From positions 6,386,001 through 6,450,000 of the forward strand of contig NZ_CP024608.1 of the NCBI RefSeq assembly GCF_002752675.1: a stretch of 64,000 bases of DNA, read 5' to 3'. The stretch's first letter is position 1. The number at the start of each line of letters is the position of its first letter. Of this stretch, positions 1 to 8,675 are shown piece after piece. The notes beneath the pieces are model-generated. The model was not told the DNA's origin. It ran no database searches and saw only the letters and a list, made by a program, of their open reading frames with translations. Origin of the DNA: Massilia violaceinigra. GTDB lineage: Bacteria; Pseudomonadota; Gammaproteobacteria; Burkholderiales; Burkholderiaceae_D. A program made the translations under genes and the position numbers.

Positions 1-1
1 A

Positions 2-1327
2 GCCGGCGGCGGCGCCATGTTCAACGCCATCGCTTGCCGCGCCATCATCTGCTGCCCGCTGGTCAAGGAAGGCAAATTGGTAGCGATGATGGCGGTGCAC
101 CAGGACCGTCCGCGCCAATGGACCGATGCCGAAGTGGCGCTGGTCGAACAGACCGTCGAACGCTCGTGGGCTCACATCGAACGGGTACGCGCCACCGAGG
201 CGCTGCGCGAGGCCGACCGCCGCAAGACCGAATTTCTGGCCATCCTCGCGCACGAACTGCGCAATCCGCTCGCCCCCATCCGCAACGGCCTGCAGGTCAT
301 GCGCATGGCCGAACATGACCAGGCCACTGTGGCGCGCGTGCGCGACATGATGGAACGCCAGGTCACGCAGATGGTCACCCTGGTCAACGACCTGCTCGAC
401 ATCGCCCGCATCACGCGCGGCAACCTGGAACTGAAGCCGGTGCGCGTCGAGCTGCGCGAATTGATCGCCAGCGCCGTCGAAACGTCCATGCCGCTGATCG
501 ACGCCAACCGCCACACGCTGACGGTCGATGTCGCGCCAGAGTCGCTCATGCTCGACGCCGACCCGACCCGCATCGCCCAGGTGATCGGCAACGTGCTCAA
601 TAACGCCGCCAAGTACACGCCGGCCGGCGGGCGCATCACGCTGGCGGCGTGGCGCGATGGCGCACAGGCGGTGCTGTCGGTGCGCGATACCGGCATCGGC
701 ATCCCGCCCGAAGCGGCGCTGACGGTGTTCGAAATGTTTTCGCAGGTGGGTGCCTCGCTCGACCGCGCCCAGGGCGGACTCGGAATCGGCTTGTCGCTGG
801 CGCGGCGGCTGGTGGAACTCCATGGCGGCACGATCGACCTGGTACGCGACGAGACGGTCAGCGGCAGCCGCTTCGACATCCGCCTGCCGCTCGCGCCCGA
901 AGTGGCGGCGCAGGCGCCCGGCGACGGCTTGATCGCCGATACGCGCTCAAGCGGCCTGCGCGTGCTGGTGGTCGACGACAATCTCGACGCCGCCGACATG
1001 CTCTCGGAGCTGATGGACATCATCGGCCACACCAGCCGCGTCGCCAACGACGGCCCGCGCGCATTGGCGCTGGCCGAACAGTTCCGGCCCGAGGTGATTT
1101 TTCTCGATATCGGCATGCCCGGCATGAATGGCTATGAAGTCGCGCGAGCGCTGCGCACCATGGCGCACCTGGAACCGCTGGTGCTGGTGGCGCTGACCGG
1201 CTGGGGCGACGATAACGACCGCGCGCGCAGCAAGGAAGCAGGCTTCGACCATCACCTCATCAAACCGGCCAACCTGGAAGCGGTCGAACGCCTGCTGGCC
1301 GACCTGGTGGCCAGCCGCAAAGGCTAG
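2..1327 (+). CDS. Hybrid sensor histidine kinase/response regulator, 5' end outside window
   Basis: The frame is open from base 2 and the first ATG (17) falls inside a GAF-like domain tail, so the real start lies left of the window. Numbering from that ATG, residues 1-55 look like a GAF remnant. A HisKA helix carries the phospho-accepting His at about 79 in HELRNPL, followed by an HATPase domain with N, G1 (DTGIGI) and G2 (GGLGIGL) boxes. The C-terminal receiver domain (about 312-430) has the acidic pair VVDDN and the phospho-acceptor Asp in FLDIGMPG. The architecture indicates a cytoplasmic phosphorelay kinase whose signal input is missing here. Its stop codon overlaps that of the converging TonB-like gene. 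It resembles the kinase at 18708 in the HisKA and HATPase parts. The signal and partner are unknown. Confidence 0.93.
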   Translation, partial: AGGGAMFNAIACRAIICCPLVKEGKLVAMMAVHQDRPRQWTDAEVALVEQTVERSWAHIERVRATEALREADRRKTEFLAILAHELRNPLAPIRNGLQVMRMAEHDQATVARVRDMMERQVTQMVTLVNDLLDIARITRGNLELKPVRVELRELIASAVETSMPLIDANRHTLTVDVAPESLMLDADPTRIAQVIGNVLNNAAKYTPAGGRITLAAWRDGAQAVLSVRDTGIGIPPEAALTVFEMFSQVGASLDRAQGGLGIGLSLARRLVELHGGTIDLVRDETVSGSRFDIRLPLAPEVAAQAPGDGLIADTRSSGLRVLVVDDNLDAADMLSELMDIIGHTSRVANDGPRALALAEQFRPEVIFLDIGMPGMNGYEVARALRTMAHLEPLVLVALTGWGDDNDRARSKEAGFDHHLIKPANLEAVERLLADLVASRKG

Positions 1328-3087
1328 CGCAGTTCTTCCATCAGCTTGAGGTTCTCGCCGAACTGCCATACGCGGCGGATGTCGATCACGTCGTAGCGCG
1401 AGGCGATATTCGGCGGGAACGGCGAGTAGCGCGCGTTGACGCGCACGATGCGCAGCACCGCTTCATCCATATCGGCGCGCCCGCTCGAACGCAGGATCGT
1501 CACATCCTGCACGGTGCCGTCGCTGCGCACCGCCACGTTGACCAGTGCGTGGGTATGCTCGACGTCGGCCCAATCGCGTGGATAATTCGCACTGCCATTG
1601 CGTTGGATTTTCTGGCGCCAGCTTTCCACGTACATGCGCAGCGGTACATCGCGCTCGGCCGCGCCGACTGCGACACGGCGCTCGTCGCGCATTGGCGGTG
1701 GCGGCGTGCCGGAGAGGATATCGAGACCCTTGACCATCTCTCGCGCGCGGTTCGACAGGTCGCTGCCCAGCAGGTTCTTGGGGACGATGATTTTGCCGCC
1801 CGCGCCGCTGCCGGCGCCCGCCGCGGTGCCGCCAGGCGGCGTGTTGGCGGCCTGACTGCCGCCGCCTTCGCGTCCGCGTTGCAACGCGGCTTGCTGGGCG
1901 GCTTGCGCGGCCTGGGCTGCTTGCGCGGCTTGTTTCTGAGCGGCTTGCTCGGCCAGTTTCTGTGCGGCCTGCTGTTCCGCCAGCTTCTGCGCAGCTTGTT
2001 GCTGCGCCAGTTTTTGCGCTGCCTGCTGTTCCGCCAGTTTTTGCGCAGCCTGTTGCTCTGCCAGTTTCTGTGCAGCCTGTTGCTCCGCCAGTTTCTGCGC
2101 CGCCTGCTGCTCCGCCAGTTTCTGTGCAGCCTGTTGCTCCGCCAGTTTCTGGGCAGCCAGTTGCTGGGCGGCCAGCTGATCGGCTTTCTGACGGTCCGCC
2201 TTGACCTGTTCCGCGCGCAACTGATCGGCTTTCTGGAGCTCCAGCTTCTGCTGGGTTGCCAACTGTTCCGCCTTCTGCTGTTCGACCTTGAGCGCCGCGT
2301 CCGCCTCCACCTGCTGCGCCAGCCGCACCTGCTTCTCCTGCTCCTCAGAAGCCTCGGCCGCCGCTTTTTCCTGCTGCTGGCGTACCTGCAGCTCGGCCAG
2401 CTTGCGCTCCTTCTCGTCCTCTTCCAGCTTGCGCTGCGCCGCCAGCCGCGCGGCTTCCTCCTCCTGGCGCCGGGTTTCGGCCAGCTGGGCCGCACGCGCC
2501 GCCTCCGCAACCTCGGCGGCACTGGTCGCTTCGGTGCCATCGTCGGTGCCGTGCTGGGCTTCCTTGAGATCGATGGTTTTCTGCTCAGCCTCTTCCGGGC
2601 GCGGCATCGGCACCGAAAATTCGTTCACGATCACATCCTGGGCGATGACGCGGGTATCCATCGCCAGCGCGTCGCTGGCCGGCAAAGGCGGGCTGATGCG
2701 TTTGGCCTTGCGCGGCTTGTCCTTCTTCACAGCCAGGCGCGGCGTGACGGGAGCGGGAACGGGGGCCGGGGCCGGTGCCGGGACCGGATCGACCAGGCGC
2801 ATGCCGGTCGCCGGCGCGGGTGGCGTCACGGCGTCGGGAAGCGGCAATGGCGGAACCGGGACCGCTGGCGCGACCGGTGCCGGCGGCGTCGGCGCGGGCG
2901 GTGTGGCCACATCGGCCAGACGCACCTCGATCGGCGTCGCCGAACCGGGCAAGCCGAGCGCCGGAATGCCGAACTGAAGCGACAGGATCAGTCCGTGCAC
3001 CAGCAGCGAAACGAGCACGGCGCCAGCCAGGCGGCGCTTGCCCTGGTCGCGCGGCGCACGGCGCTGCCCTACCGCGCCAGGACGCAT
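1324..3087 (-). CDS. TonB/TolA-like energy transducer with long repeat linker
   Basis: The 587-residue protein has a basic N-terminus and one membrane segment (about 20-42). A proline-rich stretch (60-125) follows, then a long charged and Gln/Ala-rich coiled-coil region (about 185-400), and a C-terminal TonB-type domain (about 475-587, with a segment reading VAVRSDGTVQDVTILRSSG). This is the layout of TolA or TonB: anchored in the inner membrane, spanning the periplasm, and handing proton-motive energy to outer-membrane partners. The central repeat of KLAEQQAAQ units is encoded by near-identical 27-bp repeats. No exbB/exbD or tolB/pal genes lie next to it, so TonB and TolA roles cannot be separated; the C-terminal domain reads more like TonB. 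It is far longer than a typical TonB because of the linker. Confidence 0.85.
   Translation of the reverse strand: MRPGAVGQRRAPRDQGKRRLAGAVLVSLLVHGLILSLQFGIPALGLPGSATPIEVRLADVATPPAPTPPAPVAPAVPVPPLPLPDAVTPPAPATGMRLVDPVPAPAPAPVPAPVTPRLAVKKDKPRKAKRISPPLPASDALAMDTRVIAQDVIVNEFSVPMPRPEEAEQKTIDLKEAQHGTDDGTEATSAAEVAEAARAAQLAETRRQEEEAARLAAQRKLEEDEKERKLAELQVRQQQEKAAAEASEEQEKQVRLAQQVEADAALKVEQQKAEQLATQQKLELQKADQLRAEQVKADRQKADQLAAQQLAAQKLAEQQAAQKLAEQQAAQKLAEQQAAQKLAEQQAAQKLAEQQAAQKLAQQQAAQKLAEQQAAQKLAEQAAQKQAAQAAQAAQAAQQAALQRGREGGGSQAANTPPGGTAAGAGSGAGGKIIVPKNLLGSDLSNRAREMVKGLDILSGTPPPPMRDERRVAVGAAERDVPLRMYVESWRQKIQRNGSANYPRDWADVEHTHALVNVAVRSDGTVQDVTILRSSGRADMDEAVLRIVRVNARYSPFPPNIASRYDVIDIRRVWQFGENLKLMEELR
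1952..2160 (-). repeat. 27-bp coding tandem repeat, about eight units
   Basis: Near-identical 27-bp units encode K-L-A-E-Q-Q-A-A-Q within the TonB/TolA-like gene. Seven units are complete; one has Q in place of E and the last is shortened. Base differences between units are mostly at third codon positions. The repeat keeps the reading frame, so changes in copy number would alter linker length without breaking the protein. Confidence 0.85.
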
Positions 3088-3222
3088 GCGACCATATCGT
3101 TACGCCAAATCGCCGCTGATGCCATACCTGCCCCTGCCTAAAATTCGTTAATAGCCCCCGAATTCTAAGCGAAAAGCCCCTTTTGCTGAGGAATAACCTT
3201 GCGTCCCGTGCACACCCCCGGG

Positions 3223-4032
3223 TTAGGCGGCGAGCGCCGCTTCGGTCACCAGGGCCGCTTGCGGCTGGTCGAGGTAGTAGCCTTGTGCGTACAGCGGCAA
3301 ACCGGCGATGTCCTCGGCGGAATCAATCGCCGGTGCCGTTTCGACCCGCTTGAAAATCAGTTTCACGCCGGCCGCCCGGGCCGCGTCCAGCAGCGGCGCG
3401 AGCGAGACGCCGCCCGACAGATAGCGCGCGTCGAGCTTGATCGCGTGCGGCCTTTGCTCGGCCACCATCGCCTGCGCCTGCGCCACCGAAGCCGCGTTAA
3501 GGGCCAGCCGGAAGCCGTTGCGCCGGTAATTGTCGGCCACGTAGTTCAGCAGCCATCCCTGCTGCGGCGTGGTCGTGGGCAGTTGCAGCACGATGCGGCC
3601 GAGCGGCAGATCGAGCGCGTCGAGAATGCGCTTGAAGGCATGCCCATGGTTGCTGCTGACCGCGCTGAGCAGCCGGTCGTGCACGTTCAGGTACAGGTCG
3701 CTCTGCCCCGCCTCGTCCTGGCGGAAGAAATTGATCGCGTGCAGCATGCGGCACAGCCGGTCGAGCTCGATCGACTCATCGTCGCTGGCCGCATGGTCGA
3801 GCAGTTTCCACAGCGACAGGCCGGCATCCCCCGCCGAGGCACTGCGCGCCAGCCCTTCGTAGGCCACGATGCGGCTGCTGCCCAGCGCGCGGATGGGCTG
3901 GAAAGCGCTGGTGATGGTGCAGTTGAAATACTTGCCCTGGGCGCGGCCCGCCGAGTCCAGCCACACGCTGCTGGCCGGACGGTTGGGGTCGGACAAATGG
4001 GCCAGGTACGTGTTCAAGGTAGGGAAAGGCAT
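3223..4032 (-). CDS. Degenerate EAL-domain protein, probably catalytically inactive
   Basis: The 269-residue protein aligns by eye along the whole EAL phosphodiesterase fold, but key positions are changed. The signature EAL reads EGL (YEGLAR). The LELTE metal-binding glutamate is replaced in LQLPT, the DDFG aspartates are replaced in LALNAAS, and the catalytic AEGVET reads FKRVET. The IK-D strand (IKLDARYL) and the terminal GYYLDQP remain. From the family this predicts loss of cyclic-di-GMP hydrolysis, leaving a binding or scaffold role as in other degenerate EAL proteins; that role is inference. No GGDEF, receiver or membrane segment is present. It lies alone between the TonB-like gene and the divergent yafJ. 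Confidence 0.8.
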   Translation of the reverse strand: MPFPTLNTYLAHLSDPNRPASSVWLDSAGRAQGKYFNCTITSAFQPIRALGSSRIVAYEGLARSASAGDAGLSLWKLLDHAASDDESIELDRLCRMLHAINFFRQDEAGQSDLYLNVHDRLLSAVSSNHGHAFKRILDALDLPLGRIVLQLPTTTPQQGWLLNYVADNYRRNGFRLALNAASVAQAQAMVAEQRPHAIKLDARYLSGGVSLAPLLDAARAAGVKLIFKRVETAPAIDSAEDIAGLPLYAQGYYLDQPQAALVTEAALAA

Positions 4033-4244
4033 TGCATGTCTCGCTATCGGTATAAAGCGGAAAGTCTAGCCTTGCGCGTTTCGCGGGCGAAGGAATCGTT
4101 TCGCCAATCGATATGCGGGCGGCGCATATCGCTCCCGGGTTCTTATGCGCAAAATGCATATATCGAAACGCGAAATCATTCGTTTGCAGATGCGCCCGGC
4201 CGGACTACGCTGGGGGCGACAGATGCAGAAAGGAATCGACGCCC

Positions 4245-5072
4245 ATGTGTGAATTACTCGGAATGAACAGCAGCAAGCCAGCGGCGCTGAACTTCAGCTT
4301 CGCCGGTTTCAGCGAGCGCGGCGGGCGAACCGGCGAGCATCGCGACGGCTGGGGCATCGCCTTCCACGAGCCGGCCGGCTGCCGCCTGATCATCGACGAC
4401 CGCCCGTCCATCGATTCGCCGCTGGCGCACGCTCTCAAGCACAATCCGGTCAAGGCCAAAAACGTGGTGGCGCATATCCGCAAGGCGACCGAGGGCGAGG
4501 TGGCGCCGCAAAACAGCCATCCCTTCACCCGCGTGCTGTGGGGCACGACCTGGTCGTTTGCCCACAACGGCAACCTGAGCACCTTCCGCCCGGCGCCCGA
4601 TCCGCATTTTGTGCCGGCCGGCGAAACCGACAGCGAGCGCGCCTTTTGCTACCTGCTGGCCGGCCTGCGGCGCCGTTTTCCGGTGCAGCCGCCCTCGCGC
4701 GCGGCCCTGTTCATAGCGGTGCAAACCATGGCGGCGGTGATTGCGCGCCACGGCACCTTCAATTTCATCCTCTCGAACGGCGACTTTTTGCTGGCCCACT
4801 GCTCGACCCAGCTGCATTACGTGGTGCGGGCTTACCCGTTTGCCAGCGCCAGCCTGGTCGATTGCGACCTGCAGATCGATTTTCGCCAGCATAACCATCT
4901 GGACGACCAGATCGTCGTGATCGCCACCCTGCCCCTGACCACGGGCGAGCAATGGCACCGTTTCGAGCCGGGCGAGCTGAAACTGTTTTCCGGCGGCGCG
5001 CCGCTGGCGGTCCACCCCGGCCCCGGCAGCGACAGCGGCAGCAAACCGCTGCGCCTGCTCATGAGTTATTAA
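4245..5072 (+). CDS. yafJ: Class II glutamine amidotransferase, YafJ type
   Basis: The start at 4245 is chosen because it puts the nucleophilic cysteine at position 2 (MCELLGMN), as the N-terminal-nucleophile amidotransferase fold requires. It also has an AAAGGA ribosome site about 10 bases upstream; the frame is open further 5' but without function. The 275-residue protein has the typical GGRTGEHRDGWG, AHIRKAT, SFAHNG (oxyanion region) and GETDSE motifs and matches E. coli YafJ along its length. The fold releases ammonia from glutamine. There is no acceptor-substrate domain, and the physiological substrate of YafJ proteins is not established. The gene stands alone, 48 bases before the mop gene. 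Confidence 0.92.
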   Translation: MCELLGMNSSKPAALNFSFAGFSERGGRTGEHRDGWGIAFHEPAGCRLIIDDRPSIDSPLAHALKHNPVKAKNVVAHIRKATEGEVAPQNSHPFTRVLWGTTWSFAHNGNLSTFRPAPDPHFVPAGETDSERAFCYLLAGLRRRFPVQPPSRAALFIAVQTMAAVIARHGTFNFILSNGDFLLAHCSTQLHYVVRAYPFASASLVDCDLQIDFRQHNHLDDQIVVIATLPLTTGEQWHRFEPGELKLFSGGAPLAVHPGPGSDSGSKPLRLLMSY

Positions 5073-5119
5073 CCATCAGTTACTGAATCACCCTCCCCCC
5101 ACCAACGTAAAGGAACAGC

Positions 5120-5338
5120 ATGGCTATCTCGGAAATCAATGTACGCAATCAGTTCAGGGGCAAGATCAAGGAAATCATCGCCGGGCCGGTGGTATCGGAA
5201 GTCGATGTCGAGACGGCGCACGGCATCGTCACCTCGGTCATCACCAGCCGTTCGATCCATGATCTGGACCTGAAGGTCGGCAGCGAAGTCATCGCCCTGG
5301 TCAAATCGACGGAGGTCTCGATCGCCAAGATTCAGTAG
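5120..5338 (+). CDS. Molybdenum-pterin/molybdate-binding Mop protein (molbindin)
   Basis: The 72-residue protein is a single TOBE/Mop domain: a start of INVRNQFRGKIKEI, then strands with VVSEVDVETAHGIVTSVIT and a C-terminal VGSEVIALVKSTEVSI. This pattern is typical of molbindins, small cytoplasmic proteins that oligomerise and store molybdate or tungstate. An AAAGGA ribosome site lies 6-7 bases before the ATG. No modABC transporter or molybdoenzyme gene is visible in the window. Confidence 0.9.
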   Translation: MAISEINVRNQFRGKIKEIIAGPVVSEVDVETAHGIVTSVITSRSIHDLDLKVGSEVIALVKSTEVSIAKIQ

Positions 5339-5375
5339 GCCGCCCCCGCCCGCCACGGCAAGGTATGATGGCGGC

Positions 5376-6116
5376 ATGAAGATTGGCTTCCTGCTGCTGT
5401 CATCCCTGTTTTCCTGTGCCCTGGCGCTGCCCGCGCGTGGCGCCGACCTCGTGTTCGGCGTCTCGACCGGCAGCGCCATGCCCATGACCCGCTTCCACCG
5501 CGACGAACTGACCGGCGGCCTGCTCAAGGATGTCGGCGATGCGCTGGCGCATGAACTGAACGTGCGGCCGCGCTACCTGACCTTGCCGCGCAAGCGCGTC
5601 GAATCTGCGCTGGAAAACGGCACGGTGGACCTGCTGTGCGACCTGCGTCCCGAATGGCTCGACGGCAAGCGCTGGCAGTGGTCGGACACCGTCTTTTCCA
5701 ACAAGCAGATCATCGTCGGCCGCGTTGACACCGCGCCCCTGTCCACCCTGCGCGCACTGGCCGGCGCGCGCACCGGCACCATCACCGGCTACCGCTATCC
5801 CGCGCTGGAACGCGAACTGGGCCGGCAATTCGTGCGCGACGATACCGCCAGCGACGATCTGAACCTGCGCAAGCTGCTGCGCCGCCGCTTCGATTACATG
5901 CTCACCAATTCCCTGTACTACGATTACCAGCGGCGCGCCCATGCCGAGCGCGTGCGCCTGAGCCGCACGGCCCTCACTGTCGAACATTTTGACACGTACT
6001 GCGCGCTGCCGCCCAACGGCAAGCTGACCCTGGCGCAAGTAAACCGCGCCCTGCTGGCGCTGCGCAAGAATGGCAAAATGCAAGCCATTCTCGAGAGCTA
6101 CCAGCCCGCCAACTGA
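5376..6116 (+). CDS. Periplasmic solute-binding protein, family 3
   Basis: The 246-residue protein starts with a clear Sec signal peptide (hydrophobic residues 4-19, cleavage near ARG-A-D). The mature part follows the family 3 (amino-acid-type) binding fold: FGVSTGSAMPM, a GGLLKDVGDALAHEL helix, the LPRKRVESALENGTVDLL loop, and a second lobe with TITGYRYPALE. There are no neighbouring permease or ATPase genes, so it may be an orphan sensor-type or stress-related binding protein rather than a transporter component. The ligand cannot be told. It begins 37 bases after mop on the same strand. Confidence 0.82.
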   Translation: MKIGFLLLSSLFSCALALPARGADLVFGVSTGSAMPMTRFHRDELTGGLLKDVGDALAHELNVRPRYLTLPRKRVESALENGTVDLLCDLRPEWLDGKRWQWSDTVFSNKQIIVGRVDTAPLSTLRALAGARTGTITGYRYPALERELGRQFVRDDTASDDLNLRKLLRRRFDYMLTNSLYYDYQRRAHAERVRLSRTALTVEHFDTYCALPPNGKLTLAQVNRALLALRKNGKMQAILESYQPAN

Positions 6117-6201
6117 ACCGTTCAGGCCGCTTGTGCGGGATCAAGGCCGCGCACCCGACCGCATTTAGTATGACCTGACGTCCATCACGCGCAGGCCAGC
6201 C

Positions 6202-6705
6202 ATGCCTTCCCTTTCTCCAAGTGTTCCGTCAACCGCTGTCGACAGCCAGCATTTCCGCCAGGCGCTGTCGCAGTTCGCCACCGGCGTGACCATCGTGACC
6301 GCCGCCCTGCCCGGCGGCCGTCTGGTCGGCGTGACCATCAATTCCTTCAATTCGGTATCGCTCGATCCGCCGCTGGTGTTGTGGAGCCTGGCGCACACGG
6401 CCAGCAGCATGGCCGCGTTCGAGGCCGCCGCCGGCTACGTCATCAACGTGCTGGCAGACAACCAGGCCGATCTGGCGCAACGCTTCGCCCGATCCGGCGA
6501 CGACCGCTTCGACGCGGTCGATTTCACGCTCTCGCCGCAAGGCATGCCTGTGCTGGCCGGTACCGTTGCCTCTTTCGAGTGCCGCCCGCGCAGCCGCTAT
6601 GTCGAGGGCGACCATGTCATTTTCGTCGGCGCGGTCGAGCGCTGCCAGTTTCATCCGCACCGGTCGCTCGGGTTTCACCGCGGCCGGTTTATCGCCATCA
6701 GCTGA
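6202..6705 (+). CDS. Flavin reductase family protein (FMN-binding split barrel)
   Basis: The 167-residue protein has the FMN-reductase split-barrel signature: QALSQFATGVTIVTA, GVTINSFNSVSLDPPLVLWSL, YVINVLADNQ and the C-terminal EGDHVIFVGAVERC. Such proteins supply reduced FMN to two-component monooxygenases using NAD(P)H; the HpaC/DszD group is closest by motif. The next gene, a metallo-beta-lactamase-fold hydrolase, starts 12 bases downstream, so the two are probably co-transcribed. No flavin-dependent monooxygenase is nearby, so its partner is unknown. Confidence 0.88.
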   Translation: MPSLSPSVPSTAVDSQHFRQALSQFATGVTIVTAALPGGRLVGVTINSFNSVSLDPPLVLWSLAHTASSMAAFEAAAGYVINVLADNQADLAQRFARSGDDRFDAVDFTLSPQGMPVLAGTVASFECRPRSRYVEGDHVIFVGAVERCQFHPHRSLGFHRGRFIAIS

Positions 6706-6717
6706 CCGGGTGCCGCC

Positions 6718-8100
6718 ATGAGCCATAACCTGCTAACCTTTGTCAACCACGCCTGCTTCCACCTCGCCAACGACAACACCGTGCTGCTGGCCGATCCCTG
6801 GGTCGAGGGCCCGGTCTTCAACAACGGCTGGAGCCTGCTCGACACCAGCACCTCGAACGCGGCGCTGATCAGGGACATCGCCGCGCTCAAGCGCAACACC
6901 TTCATCTGGTTTTCGCACGAGCATCCCGACCATTTTTCGGTGCCCTTCGTCAAGCGACTGCGGCGCGACTTTGCCGGCAAGGTGACCATGCTGTTCCAGC
7001 ACACCAAGGACAAGCGCGTGGTCAACTTCTTGCGCAGCAACGGCTTCGATGTCATCGAATGCCTGCCCGGCGTGCCGGTCGCGCTCGATGCCGACATGCG
7101 CATCACCGTGTTTCCCCACGCCGACGGCGATTCGTACTGCCTGGTCAGTTCGGGCGGGCGCCACCTGCTCAACCTGAACGACTGCATCCTGACCAGCGCC
7201 GCCCAGTGCGCGCTGGTGAAGTCCAGCATCGCGCTGCTGTGCGACCGGGTCGATGTCTTGACCACCCAGTTCGGCTACGCCAACTGGGTCGGCAACCCCT
7301 TCCAGGCCGAACAGCGCTGCGCCGCCGCAGCCGAAAAGCTGCACCGCATCAAGCTGCAGATCGACGCCTTCACGCCCAAAATCACGGTGCCCTTCGCTTC
7401 CTTCGTCGCCTTTGCCCACATCGACAATTGCTACATGAACGACCACCAGAACACGCCGCGCCGCGTGGCGCAGTGGGCGCGGCTCGCGCGCACCACCGAT
7501 TCGGTGCGCTTCCTGCAGCCGGGCGATACCATTGCGCTGGGGGTGGACACGGCCGAAAGCCTGGCCTGGGCCAGCGACGCCGCCGTCGAGCACTGGGAGC
7601 GGCTGCTGGCCGTGCCGTGCGACCTGCTGCCGTCCGAGCCGCCCGCCACGCCAGCCCAGGTGCGCGCCGCCGTCGAGAAGTACCGCAAGGGCGCCAACGC
7701 CAACCTGCTGGGGCTGCCCTGCCTGCTCGAACTGGTGGGACTGATCAAACCGCTGGTCATCCGCATTCCGGACATCGCCATGACCATCCGCGTATCGTAC
7801 CTGCGCGGCTGCACCGACCTGCACGACGACGAGTTCGCGGACATTTCAATGACCTCGCCCAGCGCGGTGTTCCTGTTTGCCAATGAATACGGCTTCAACA
7901 CGACGCACGTCAACGGCCGTTTCCGGGCCAGCGACAGCGGGTCCGTGCAGCGTTTCAGCCGCTTTTTCATGCCGCAGAACCTGGGCCGCCAGGGCTATGG
8001 CGTGCAGCATCCGCTGGCCACGCTGCGCTACCTGGCCGCCAGCCTGATAAGCCGGCTGCTGAGGCGCCTGGCCGCCATGCAGCGGCGCGTGGCGAAGTAA
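6718..8100 (+). CDS. Metallo-beta-lactamase-fold hydrolase
   Basis: The 460-residue protein has an N-terminal metallo-hydrolase domain with the metal motif SHEHPDHF (residues 66-73) after a typical LLADPW strand, and a further candidate metal ligand around LNLNDC. The C-terminal half (about 290-460) is an extension I do not recognise; it ends with a hydrophobic, arginine-rich tail (LRYLAASLISRLLRRL). The overall pattern recalls UlaG-like or CMP-Neu5Ac-hydroxylase-like large MBL proteins. The tight spacing to the flavin reductase suggests a shared oxidative or lipid-related job, but the substrate is unknown. Confidence 0.78.
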   Translation: MSHNLLTFVNHACFHLANDNTVLLADPWVEGPVFNNGWSLLDTSTSNAALIRDIAALKRNTFIWFSHEHPDHFSVPFVKRLRRDFAGKVTMLFQHTKDKRVVNFLRSNGFDVIECLPGVPVALDADMRITVFPHADGDSYCLVSSGGRHLLNLNDCILTSAAQCALVKSSIALLCDRVDVLTTQFGYANWVGNPFQAEQRCAAAAEKLHRIKLQIDAFTPKITVPFASFVAFAHIDNCYMNDHQNTPRRVAQWARLARTTDSVRFLQPGDTIALGVDTAESLAWASDAAVEHWERLLAVPCDLLPSEPPATPAQVRAAVEKYRKGANANLLGLPCLLELVGLIKPLVIRIPDIAMTIRVSYLRGCTDLHDDEFADISMTSPSAVFLFANEYGFNTTHVNGRFRASDSGSVQRFSRFFMPQNLGRQGYGVQHPLATLRYLAASLISRLLRRLAAMQRRVAK

Positions 8101-8199
8101 GCCACAGCGCTGTAAATACTTCTTCGCAGCAAGTTCGGCCCATGGTACATTTTCTCCAGCGGCTACCCATTTCGGGTGACGATCCACAGGGAGATGACC

Positions 8200-8661
8200 A
8201 TGAAAGCCATGATGAGGGCCGTACTTGCCGGCGCCGCGTTCACGCTCACGACGTCCATTGCCGCGCAGGCAGCCGACTCTACCGCCGCGGCGGTCGCCAT
8301 GGTGGACAAGGGCGTGGTCTTCCTGCAAAAGAACGGCAAGGACGCGCTGATCGCCGCCATCAACAGCAAAAATCCCGAATTCGTCAACGAGACAACCTAC
8401 CTGACCATGCGTGCCCTCGACGGCACCCAGCTGGCGCACCCGACCAATCCCAAGCTGATCGGCAAGAACATGGTGGTGCTGCCCGATGCGGATGGCAAGC
8501 TGTTCCGCAAGGACATCATCGACCAGGCCAAAAAAGTCGGCAAGGGCTGGGTCGATTACCGTTATAACAACCCGACCAACGGCCAGATCGAGAAGAAATC
8601 GACGTATTTCCTTAAAAGCGGCGATGTGATTCTTGAGGCGGGGATTTATAAGGGCAAGTGA
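8200..8661 (+). CDS. Small secreted single-cache-domain protein
   Basis: The ATG at 8200 is preferred over a GTG further upstream and the ATG at 8194 because GGGAG sits 6 bases before it. A signal peptide follows directly (MKAMMRAVLAGAAF... cleavage after AQA). The mature part (about 130 residues) looks like a single cache 2-type domain: VDKGVVFLQKNGKDALIAAIN, YLTMRALDGTQLAHPTNPKLIGKN, DADGKLF and a terminal SGDVILEAGIYKG. Cache domains normally sense small ligands as part of chemoreceptors or kinases; here the domain is free in the periplasm. A paralogue lies at 59016. The ligand is unknown. Confidence 0.8.
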   Translation: MKAMMRAVLAGAAFTLTTSIAAQAADSTAAAVAMVDKGVVFLQKNGKDALIAAINSKNPEFVNETTYLTMRALDGTQLAHPTNPKLIGKNMVVLPDADGKLFRKDIIDQAKKVGKGWVDYRYNNPTNGQIEKKSTYFLKSGDVILEAGIYKGK

Positions 8662-8675
8662 GGCAAAGTTCACCG

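Noticed and set aside
1549..3141. 530-codon plus-strand frame opposite the TonB-like gene
   Set aside because: Its leucine-rich repeats (LLRQFLC type) are the reverse reading of the KLAEQQAAQ repeat.
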